From: Deltaproteobacteria bacterium
GTDB taxonomy: Bacteria; Myxococcota; Myxococcia; Myxococcales; 40CM-4-68-19
DNA length: 15,248 nucleotides
Reading direction: 5' to 3'
NCBI GenBank assembly: GCA_018266095.1
Contig: JAFEBC010000168.1
Span: 1-15,248 of the forward strand
Shown: in pieces, positions 9,064 to 15,248 of the stretch
Position numbering within the stretch: the first letter of the stretch is position 1
Layout of the letters: every line of letters begins with the position of its first letter
Translations under genes and position numbers: made by a program
The notes under the pieces: model-generated
Told to the model about the DNA's origin: nothing
Database searches by the model: none
What the model saw: only the letters and a program-made list of their open reading frames with translations

Positions 9064-10047
9064 TCAAGGCGCCTCTGCGTGCACCACTCCCAGCCGCTCG
9101 CACGCCTCGTTCATCACCCGCTGCACCGCCAGCGTGTCCGCGAGCGGCATCACCGCGCTCTCCGTCTTGCCAGCGCGCAGGCACTCGGTGACCTCGATGA
9201 GCTCGTGCGCATACCCGCCGCCCAGCGCCGGGAGCGTCATCGGCTCGGGAGGCTTCCCCTTGCGGTGCACGACGAGGTCCTTGGGATGGTGAAAGCGCGG
9301 GAGGATGTCGATGAACCCTTCGCTGCCGAAGACGCGCGCCTGCGCGGGCAGGGGCGTGACCAAGGACGTCGTGAGCGTGGCGCGGACGCCGCCCGGGTAG
9401 CCGAGGATCAGCGCGGACTCGACGTCGACGCCGCTCTGCGAGCGCGACCCTTGCACCGACAGCTCGCTGTGCGTGCCGAAGAGCATCTGCGAGAGCGAGA
9501 TCAAGTACACGCCGAGGTCCAGCATGGCGCCGCCCCCGAGCTGCAGGTTGTAGAAGCGGCCCTCGGGATCCGTAGGCGCGACGATGCCGAGGTCGGCCTG
9601 CAGGCCGCGCAGCTCGCCGATGGCGCCGCTCGCGATGAGCTCGCGCACCTTGACCACCGCGGGCTGGAAGCGCGTCCACATCGCCTCCATCACGAACGTC
9701 CGCGACGCGCGCGCGAGGTCGATGAGCTCCTGCGCGCCCGCGACGGTGGCCGCGAAGGCCTTCTCGATGAGCAGCGCCTTGTGGGCCTTCAGCGCGGCTT
9801 TGGCGAAGGCGTGGTGCTGCGGGTGCGGCGTGGCCACGTAGAGCACGTCGACGTCGGGATCGGCCAGGATCGCCTGGTACGAGCCATGCGCGCGCGGGAT
9901 GCCGTGCTGTTTGGCGAAGGCCTCTGCGCGCTCGAGTGAACGCGACGCCACGGCCACGAGCTTCGCGTGCGGCACGTGCACGAAGTCGCCAGCGACCTTG
10001 TCCGCGATGCGGCCCGGGCCGACGATGCCCCAGCGCACGTCGGTCAT
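9064..10047 (-). CDS. Gfo/Idh/MocA-family NAD(P)-dependent oxidoreductase
   Basis: Soluble dehydrogenase of 327 residues acting on an unknown sugar- or diol-like substrate. The Rossmann fold starts with RWGIVGPGRIADKVAGDF, then VAVASRS and DVDVLYVATPHPQHH. The signature Lys lies in LLIEKAFAA (Glu95-Lys96-Ala97, where many relatives have EKP). The C-terminal alpha/beta domain has LGGGAMLDLGVYLISL, typical of the trans-dihydrodiol/D-xylose dehydrogenase-like branch. ATG 10047 was chosen: GAGG lies 7 bases upstream and the protein then starts directly at the first strand. A GTG at 10062 abutting the upstream stop would add five residues. The 15-bp gap to the upstream secreted-protein gene suggests co-transcription, though no functional link is evident. 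Confidence 0.9.
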   Translation of the reverse strand: MTDVRWGIVGPGRIADKVAGDFVHVPHAKLVAVASRSLERAEAFAKQHGIPRAHGSYQAILADPDVDVLYVATPHPQHHAFAKAALKAHKALLIEKAFAATVAGAQELIDLARASRTFVMEAMWTRFQPAVVKVRELIASGAIGELRGLQADLGIVAPTDPEGRFYNLQLGGGAMLDLGVYLISLSQMLFGTHSELSVQGSRSQSGVDVESALILGYPGGVRATLTTSLVTPLPAQARVFGSEGFIDILPRFHHPKDLVVHRKGKPPEPMTLPALGGGYAHELIEVTECLRAGKTESAVMPLADTLAVQRVMNEACERLGVVHAEAP

Positions 10048-10062
10048 GGGCGCGCCTCGCAC

Positions 10063-11694
10063 CTAGCCGCCCCACTGGAACGACACGGTGAACCGGTATT
10101 GCAGATACGCATAGGGCGCTCCGTGGAGCTGCGGCATGGGGAAGGCCACGTCGGCCGGATCGAGGATGAGCGAGGTGGTGCGCGAGGTCTCCCACTCGAG
10201 GCTCAAGAGCGATGCGCCGAGGTAGAGCCCGGTGGTGCCGGTGGGGACGCCGAAGAGCGGGAAGAGGATGGTCGACGAGCCCAGGCGCAGCGTGGTGCGC
10301 AGATCGAGGCGCTCGTTGAGCAGCGGCCAGCGGCGGACTGCGGACGCATACACGTTGAACGCGCCCGGGCGGGCCTGGCTCGGCGAGAGCGAGAACCAGG
10401 GGTTCCACTCGGCGTCGAGGCCGATGAGCCAGTGCGGGTCGAGCCGCAACCGGCCGCCGACGGACACGTTCACCGCGGTGTGATCGAGCGCGCCGCCGAG
10501 CGAGGCGGAGAGGCCCCACGCGGGCCGGTCGGAGAAGCGGCGTTCGAGGGCGGCGGTCTCGTCGGTCTGCGCGAGCGCCGGGCTGGCGAGCGCACACAAG
10601 ACCAGGGCGAGCGATGCGCTGACCTTCGCGGCGCCCGTCGCGTGCGGACGAGCGTTGCCGCAGGTGCGATCGCGGGTCGCGTGGCGCACGCGTGACGCGA
10701 GGGCCAAGGCGAGCAGCAAGAGGAAACAGGCGAGGCCGCTCTCGCCGAACGTGCTGCAGCCGACGAAGTTGGCCGACTCGCTGCGCTCGGGCGCGTCGCA
10801 CCAGTTGTTCGCGGCGGAGCAGCCGGTCTGAAGCTTGAAGTCGGCGTCGAGGAGCGAGTCGACCTGCGCGAGCCGCTCCGTGCGCGTGCCCGGACCGAGC
10901 GCGGCGAGGATCAGCGCCGTCGATTCATCCGTCGCGATTCCGAGCCGCACATCGCGCAGCGGATCGAGCGCCACGCAGCGATCGAGCGACACGTTGTGCG
11001 CCGGACCTTCGGTGGCCTCGTCGAGATCGTCCGCGGCCACGTCGAGCCAGTTGAGGATCTCCGTGATCGTCCGGCCGTCGCTCGTCCGGTAGCTGTGCGC
11101 GACCGAATCCTGGAGCGCGTGCAGCGCCTGACCCAGGTGCACATAGAAGCCGGGCAGGGGAGCGGTGACCTCGCCGCGGACCGCGAGTGAGATGGCGAGC
11201 GCGTCGCGCGCAGACGGATCGGGTGCGCCGTTGGCGTCGAGGAAGTCCAGCGCCGACGCGACGTGCGCGCGGATGAAGGCGCGGCAGGCAGCGGCGGCGT
11301 TCGCGGTGCCATTCGGCTCGACGTCGCCGGCGCGGCGCAGACAGTGGGCATCCTGCGCGTCGGGATCGTTCTGCACGATGGCGAGGCCCGCCAGATCGGA
11401 CGGATTGATCCCGCGCAGATCATTGTCGCGCAGGCCCAACAGCAGCGCGGCCGCGCCGAGGTCGCGCATGTCGGCGTCGCGCGAGAACTCGAGGTCCGAG
11501 AGCAGCGCGCGGTCGTCGTCGCTCTCAGCGGCGAGCGGGACGGCGGCCAGGGACTGCGCGCGGGCAGAGCGCAGCGCGTCCTGCGTGATGCGCTCGTGGC
11601 ACCCGTCGGTGACCACGGTCTCCACCGTGTATGCGCGCGCCGCCGACGCGAGTCCCGCGATCGCGATCGACACCGCGCAGGTGAGCTGACGCAT
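10063..11694 (-). CDS. Secreted two-module protein: metal-dependent phospholipase C-like domain joined to a beta-barrel-like domain
   Basis: Function not established. From ATG 11694 there are 543 residues. Residues 1-21 are a signal peptide ending ARA. Residues 22-310 resemble the zinc-dependent phospholipase C / S1-P1 nuclease group: GCHERIT with His33, and HLGQALHALQDSVAHSYR with His186, His192, Asp196 and His200 as likely metal ligands. Residues 312-337 (GCS, a hydrophobic Leu/Ala stretch, then Arg residues) look like a MYXO-CTERM sorting signal. Residues 357-375 are a second signal-peptide-like segment ending ASPALA before Gln376. Residues 376-543 alternate polar and hydrophobic residues with aromatic ends, like a small outer-membrane beta-barrel. 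No stop codon separates the halves. A GTG at 10689 (residue 336) could start the second half separately but has no good ribosome binding site. GTG 11700 is an alternative first start. Confidence 0.78.
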   Translation of the reverse strand: MRQLTCAVSIAIAGLASAARAYTVETVVTDGCHERITQDALRSARAQSLAAVPLAAESDDDRALLSDLEFSRDADMRDLGAAALLLGLRDNDLRGINPSDLAGLAIVQNDPDAQDAHCLRRAGDVEPNGTANAAAACRAFIRAHVASALDFLDANGAPDPSARDALAISLAVRGEVTAPLPGFYVHLGQALHALQDSVAHSYRTSDGRTITEILNWLDVAADDLDEATEGPAHNVSLDRCVALDPLRDVRLGIATDESTALILAALGPGTRTERLAQVDSLLDADFKLQTGCSAANNWCDAPERSESANFVGCSTFGESGLACFLLLLALALASRVRHATRDRTCGNARPHATGAAKVSASLALVLCALASPALAQTDETAALERRFSDRPAWGLSASLGGALDHTAVNVSVGGRLRLDPHWLIGLDAEWNPWFSLSPSQARPGAFNVYASAVRRWPLLNERLDLRTTLRLGSSTILFPLFGVPTGTTGLYLGASLLSLEWETSRTTSLILDPADVAFPMPQLHGAPYAYLQYRFTVSFQWGG

Positions 11695-11754
11695 GGGCAC
11701 GCGTAGACAGTCGCCGAAACCGCGGCCGGCTCCAAGCAGACTTCCGATCTTGCT

Positions 11755-12948
11755 CTACTCTGCCAGCGCCTTGCCCAGGATCTCGACGCACTGGTCGATC
11801 TCGGCCGCGCCGATGGTCAGCGGCGGCGCGATGCGGAGGATGCGCTCGCCGATGCCGTTGACGAGCAGGCCCAGGTCGCGCGCCTTGCCCACGGCCTTGC
11901 CCGCGAGATCCTCGTTCAGCAACAGGCCGCGCCACAGGCCCATGCCGCGCTCGCCCGCGATCTTCGGATTCTTCTGCTGAAGGCCCGCGAGGCCCTTCGA
12001 GAGCTGCTCGCCGCGCGCCTGGATCTGCGACAAGAGCGCGTCGTCGAGCTGCTCCATCACCGCGCAGGCCACCGCCGTCGCGATCGGATTGCCGCCGAAC
12101 GTGCTCGCGTGCGTGCCGGGCGTGAGCACCTTGGCGATGTGGTCCTTGGCCAGGATCGCGCCGAGCGGCATCCCGCCTGCGATGCCCTTCGCGAGGGACA
12201 TCACGTCGGGCGTCACGCCGAACCACTCGTGGCACCACAGCTTGCCCGTGCGGCCCATGCCGCCCTGCACCTCATCGAGCAGCATCAGCGCGCCGTACTT
12301 CGTGGTCAGCTCGCGCACGAGCGGCAGGAACTCCTTGGGCGGCATCAGCACGCCCGCCTCGCCCTGCACCGGCTCCAGCATCACCGCGCACGTGTGCGGG
12401 CCGACATTGGCGCGCAGCGCATCCACGTCGCCGAACTTGATGAACTTGAAGCCGCCCGGCAGCGGCCCGAAGCCCTGCTGGTACTTGGGCTGCCCCGTCG
12501 CCGCGAGCGCGCCCATCGTGCGCCCGTGGAACGAGTTCTCCATGCAGAGGATCTCGACGCGCTCCGGCTGCCCGTTCACCACGTGGAAGTGGCGCGCGAG
12601 CTTGATCATGCCCTCGTTGGCCTCGGCGCCGCTGTTGCAGAAGAACACGCGGTCGGCGAACGAGCGCTGCGTGAGGTGCTCGGCGAGCCGGATCTGCGGC
12701 TCGGTGTAGTAGAGGTTCGACGCGTGCCAGATCTGCTCGAGCTGCGCCTGCGCGGCGGCGATGAGCTTCTTGTTCGCGTGCCCGAGCGAGACCGTGGCGA
12801 TGCCGCCGATGCAGTCCAGGTACTTCTTGCCGTCGGCGTCCCACACGAACGAGCCCTCGCCGCGCAGGAGCGCGATGGGCTGCGTGCGGTAGTTCTGGAA
12901 GAGCACCTTCTGGGCGCGGGCCGCGAGCTCTTGATTCGAGTGAGTCAT
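11755..12948 (-). CDS. argD: Acetylornithine-type aminotransferase (class III, PLP-dependent)
   Basis: Cytoplasmic enzyme converting N-acetylglutamate semialdehyde to N-acetylornithine in arginine synthesis; family members often also serve succinyl-diaminopimelate in lysine synthesis. The 397 residues are of full family length. Visible motifs: GGIATVSLGH near 48, FFCNSGAEANEGMIKLAR (SGAEA at 106-110), NSFHGRT (138-144), EPVQGEAGV, LLDEVQGGMGRTG (Asp225, Gln228), SLAKGIAGG with the PLP-binding Lys254, and HASTFGGNP. ATG 12948 has AAGG 7 bases upstream. It begins 16 bp after the reductase gene, so the two are probably one transcript, though no other arginine gene is in the window. Ornithine or other omega-aminotransferases are alternatives; ArgD fits best. 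Confidence 0.92.
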   Translation of the reverse strand: MTHSNQELAARAQKVLFQNYRTQPIALLRGEGSFVWDADGKKYLDCIGGIATVSLGHANKKLIAAAQAQLEQIWHASNLYYTEPQIRLAEHLTQRSFADRVFFCNSGAEANEGMIKLARHFHVVNGQPERVEILCMENSFHGRTMGALAATGQPKYQQGFGPLPGGFKFIKFGDVDALRANVGPHTCAVMLEPVQGEAGVLMPPKEFLPLVRELTTKYGALMLLDEVQGGMGRTGKLWCHEWFGVTPDVMSLAKGIAGGMPLGAILAKDHIAKVLTPGTHASTFGGNPIATAVACAVMEQLDDALLSQIQARGEQLSKGLAGLQQKNPKIAGERGMGLWRGLLLNEDLAGKAVGKARDLGLLVNGIGERILRIAPPLTIGAAEIDQCVEILGKALAE

Positions 12949-12964
12949 GGCGCGGCCTTTTACA

Positions 12965-14497
12965 CTACTTCGCCACCAGCCGCTCCACCGCCGCTTCGTC
13001 CCCGCGCTCCATCGCCGCCTCGACTTCGAGGGACAGTGCGTCGCGCCACAGCGTGACCACCGCCTTCACCTTGCCGTCCTTGCGATACACCACGTGCGCG
13101 TCCTTGCCCTCGAGCGAGCCGTGCACCTCGGGCGCGTCGAACGCGAGCGCGTGGCCGACGTAGTTGAAGCTGACGTCGCCGTGCGCGCTCCAGAAGAAGG
13201 GCACGTCCGAAAACGGCGATCCGCGGCCCAACATCGAGAGCGCCGCGTGCCGTCCCTGCCGCTCGGCGAGCTGCCAGTGCTCGATGCGCACCAGCTCTCC
13301 GTGCCTCGGGAACCGCGCCACATCTCCCGCGGCCCACACGCCCGGAGCGCTCGCGCGCAGCTCGGCATCGACGACGACTCCGTTGTCGACCGTGAGCCCC
13401 GCGAGCTTCGCGAGATCCAAGCGCGGCCGCACGCCGACGCCCATCACCACGAGCTCGGCCGGGATCGCCTCGCCGGAATCCAGCACCACCTGCGAGCCGT
13501 CGATGCGCGCGGGCTTCTTGCCGAGCCGGAAGTGCACCCCCTTGGCCTCGTGCAGGCCCTGCACGAACTTGCCGACTTGGTCGCCGAGGATGCGCGCCAG
13601 CGGAATCGTCTCCGGCGCGACCACTGTCACCTCCACGCCGCGGGCGCGCAGGGACATCGCGGCCTCCAGGCCGATGAAGCTCGCGCCGATCACCACCGCG
13701 CGTCCACCAGAAGTCGCCTGCTTCGCGATGGCGCGCGAATCCGCGAGCGACCGCAGCGTGTGCACGTGCGCCTGCTTCACGCCCTCGATCGGCAACACGA
13801 TCGGCTCCGCGCCCGTGGCGTAGAGGAGCGCGTCGTAGCCCAGCGTGCGCCCGCTCTGCAGTGTGACCGTCCGCGCCGCCGTGTCGATGCGCGTGGCCGC
13901 GTCGAGCACGAGGTCGATCTTGTTGTCGGCGAGCTGCTCCGCGCCGCGCAGCGGGATCCACTCCTCCGGCGCCGTGCCCGCGAGATAGTCCTTCGAGAGA
14001 TTCGGCCGATCGACCGGCCCCGGCGGCTCCGCGCCGATCATGGTGATCGCGCCCTCATGGCCGTGCGCCCGCAGCGTCTCTGCGCACGCCAGGCCCGCCG
14101 GTCCCGCGCCCACGATCACCACCGACTTCAGCGCGATCGACGGCACCGCGCGCGGCGCGCTCTTCTTCCCGCCCACTTTCACCAGCGCGCCCTCGCGCAC
14201 CACCTCGTGACACGCGAGCGCGTTCAGCGCGGGCCCCTTCGCCTCACCCGTGCGCAGGTCGAAGCACGCGTGGTGCCACGGGCAGCGCACAGTGCCATCC
14301 ACCACGAGCCCCTCCGCCAGCGGCCCGCTGTAGTGCGTGCACGTCGCGCCCGTCGCGAAGACCTCCGCGCCGCTCTTCACCAGCATCACCGCGTCGTCGC
14401 CCACGTGGCCGAGCAGCGGCACACCCTCGCGCAGGTCTGCGAGCGTCACACCTGCCGCGAGATCCGGCCCAGTCGGTCCCTTCGCTGCGTCGCCCAT
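12965..14497 (-). CDS. Rieske [2Fe-2S] plus FAD/NAD(P) reductase, AIFM3-like
   Basis: Single-chain redox protein of 510 residues, probably moving electrons from NAD(P)H through FAD to a Rieske centre or a partner; the acceptor is unknown. The N-terminal Rieske domain (about 12-110) has CTHYSGPL (Cys53, His55) and CPWHHACFD (Cys72, His75). The reductase part has the FAD-binding VVIVGAGPAGLACAE (130-135 core), DRPNLSKDYLAG, the NAD(P)-binding VVIGASFIGLEAA (271-276 core), the second FAD motif VWAAGDVARF, and a C-terminal dimerisation-type domain (FFWSAHGDVSFNYVGHA). This order matches apoptosis-inducing-factor-like AIFM3/Nfrl proteins and ferredoxin reductases of aromatic dioxygenase systems; no dioxygenase subunit lies nearby. 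ATG 14497 has AGGGG 6 bases upstream. argD follows after 16 bp. Confidence 0.92.
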   Translation of the reverse strand: MGDAAKGPTGPDLAAGVTLADLREGVPLLGHVGDDAVMLVKSGAEVFATGATCTHYSGPLAEGLVVDGTVRCPWHHACFDLRTGEAKGPALNALACHEVVREGALVKVGGKKSAPRAVPSIALKSVVIVGAGPAGLACAETLRAHGHEGAITMIGAEPPGPVDRPNLSKDYLAGTAPEEWIPLRGAEQLADNKIDLVLDAATRIDTAARTVTLQSGRTLGYDALLYATGAEPIVLPIEGVKQAHVHTLRSLADSRAIAKQATSGGRAVVIGASFIGLEAAMSLRARGVEVTVVAPETIPLARILGDQVGKFVQGLHEAKGVHFRLGKKPARIDGSQVVLDSGEAIPAELVVMGVGVRPRLDLAKLAGLTVDNGVVVDAELRASAPGVWAAGDVARFPRHGELVRIEHWQLAERQGRHAALSMLGRGSPFSDVPFFWSAHGDVSFNYVGHALAFDAPEVHGSLEGKDAHVVYRKDGKVKAVVTLWRDALSLEVEAAMERGDEAAVERLVAK

Positions 14498-14539
14498 GTG
14501 CCACCCCTGTCGATGCGTCGGCTGCGGATCCTACGCCCG

Positions 14540-15028
14540 TCACGTCTCGCGCGTGAACTCCACCATCGTGCGCCGGAACCCGAGCCGCTCGAAGAACTTC
14601 TGCGCCGCCTCGTTCCGGGCTGCCGTCGAGAGCACGATGCGCGGCGCGCCCAGCTTCTTGAGCTCCATCACCGCCGCCTCGATGAGCAGCGTGGCCACGC
14701 CCGATCGCCGCTCGCGCTCGTCGACGAACACGTCGTGGATGGCGCCGCAGAAGTCGAGCAGCATCGACCAGTCGCGCTCGATCGTCGTCGCGTACACGTA
14801 GCCGACGACCTGCCCCGCGCGCTCCGCCGTCAGCACCACCGCGCCCTCGCGCTTGCTCTCCTTGCCGAGCCAGTTCGCGTACCCGGGCTCGACCGGCTCC
14901 TCGAGGAAGAACCGCTGCGGATCGAACGAGTGGTGCTGCCGCACGAGCCCGCCCGCGAGCTTGCCCAGCGCGGGCAAGTCGCTCGCCCGCGTGGGCCGGA
15001 TGACGATCGCGCTCGGGTCGGGCTGCAT
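14540..15028 (-). CDS. GNAT-family N-acetyltransferase
   Basis: Predicted acetyl-CoA-dependent N-acetyltransferase of 162 residues; substrate unknown. It starts IVIRPTRASDLPALGKL, typical of the family. The central strand VVGYVYATTIERD leads to the core motif IHDVFVDERERRSGVATLL, where RRSGVA corresponds to the Q/R-x-x-G-x-G/A acetyl-CoA pyrophosphate loop. The C-terminal NEAAQKFFERLGFRRT is the usual final helix and strand. ATG 15028 has AGGAG only 3 bases upstream, overlapping the stop of the preceding gene (TAGGAG); the 6-bp gap suggests co-transcription with that gene. A 42-bp gap precedes the Rieske reductase. Confidence 0.9.
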   Translation of the reverse strand: MQPDPSAIVIRPTRASDLPALGKLAGGLVRQHHSFDPQRFFLEEPVEPGYANWLGKESKREGAVVLTAERAGQVVGYVYATTIERDWSMLLDFCGAIHDVFVDERERRSGVATLLIEAAVMELKKLGAPRIVLSTAARNEAAQKFFERLGFRRTMVEFTRET

Positions 15029-15034
15029 GCGCTC

Positions 15035-15248
15035 CTAGATCGTGCGTGCCGCGGGCGCGTGCGCGAAGTGGCGCCCGAGGTGCAGCCGCACCGTGTCCTC
15101 GAACTCCGCCTCCTGGTCGCCGCGGTACACCATCGACGAGCCGATCTCCGCCGCCAGGATCGCCGAGCGGTACTTCGGCGGCAGCGAGGTCAGGCGCCCG
15201 CTGAACTCCGGCCGCTCGCGCAGGAGCGTCGGCAGGTGCGTGAGGATC
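15035..15248 (-). CDS. C-terminal part of an unidentified protein (5' end outside window)
   Basis: On the minus strand the frame is open from the right edge to a TAG at 15035-15037, giving the last 70 residues. Almost all third positions are G or C, as in the confirmed genes, so this is very likely real coding sequence. The visible part reads ILTHLPTLLRERPEFSGRL, then LPPKYRSAILAAEIGSSMVY, then a charged helix-like end (EFEDTVRLHLGRHF). It looks alpha-helical and soluble. A faint resemblance to the C-terminus of large NAD-dependent glutamate dehydrogenases came to mind, but it is too weak to name the protein. The GNAT gene begins 6 bp downstream. Confidence 0.6.
   Translation of the reverse strand, partial: ILTHLPTLLRERPEFSGRLTSLPPKYRSAILAAEIGSSMVYRGDQEAEFEDTVRLHLGRHFAHAPAARTI

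Noticed and set aside
10590..10700. Two separate genes within 10063-11694
   Set aside because: No stop codon interrupts the frame, and internal start candidates (GTG 10689, nearby TTG codons) have no ribosome binding site, so one CDS is reported and the issue is raised as a finding.
11741..11750. Ten bases CTTCCGATCT identical to the end of a common sequencing adapter, between argD and the fused gene
   Set aside because: The match does not extend beyond 10 bases on either side and such a match is plausible by chance in 15 kb; a read-level check would settle it.

Overview
The window looks like chromosomal DNA from a high-GC member of the Myxococcota (deltaproteobacterial type). The evidence is indirect. 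Coding frames have almost only G or C at third codon positions. One lipoprotein carries an Asp-Ala-Gly-rich linker, a style common in that phylum. One secreted protein contains a segment resembling the MYXO-CTERM sorting signal. Tetratricopeptide (TPR) and J-domain proteins are also present. No species is claimed. There are no rRNA, tRNA, CRISPR or transposase genes, and no gene-free stretch exceeds 300 bases.

Left part (1-3751). The C-terminal catalytic half of the tyrosine recombinase XerC runs in from the left edge. A D-alanine-D-alanine ligase (ddl) on the opposite strand follows, then the heat-shock protease pair hslV-hslU on the plus strand. Other bacteria often have xerC-hslV-hslU as neighbours; here an inverted ddl sits between them, convergent with xerC and divergent from hslV.

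Middle part (3752-7993). A 142-bp inverted-repeat element (28-bp perfect core arms built from 8-bp units) fills the gap between hslU and a convergent minus-strand operon. That operon reads J-domain/TPR protein, then an Hsp70 (DnaK paralogue), then a proline-rich TPR protein whose GTG start abuts the dnaK stop. It looks like a dedicated chaperone module rather than the housekeeping dnaK locus: no grpE or zinc-finger dnaJ is present, and the Hsp70 lacks the usual long acidic tail.

Right part (7994-15248). Everything is on the minus strand. In direction of transcription: the tail of an unidentified gene, a GNAT acetyltransferase, a Rieske-plus-FAD/NAD reductase of the AIFM3 type, an acetylornithine-type aminotransferase (argD), a secreted two-module protein, a Gfo/Idh/MocA oxidoreductase, and a lipoprotein with a repeat linker and a DUF218 (ElyC/SanA/YdcF) domain. 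Spacing suggests three short units: tail gene-GNAT, reductase-argD, and fused secreted protein-oxidoreductase.

The most notable items are the in-frame joining of two apparently complete secreted proteins (10063-11694), the J/Hsp70/TPR operon, and the inverted-repeat element at 3776-3917. The remaining genes are mostly recognisable housekeeping or accessory genes.
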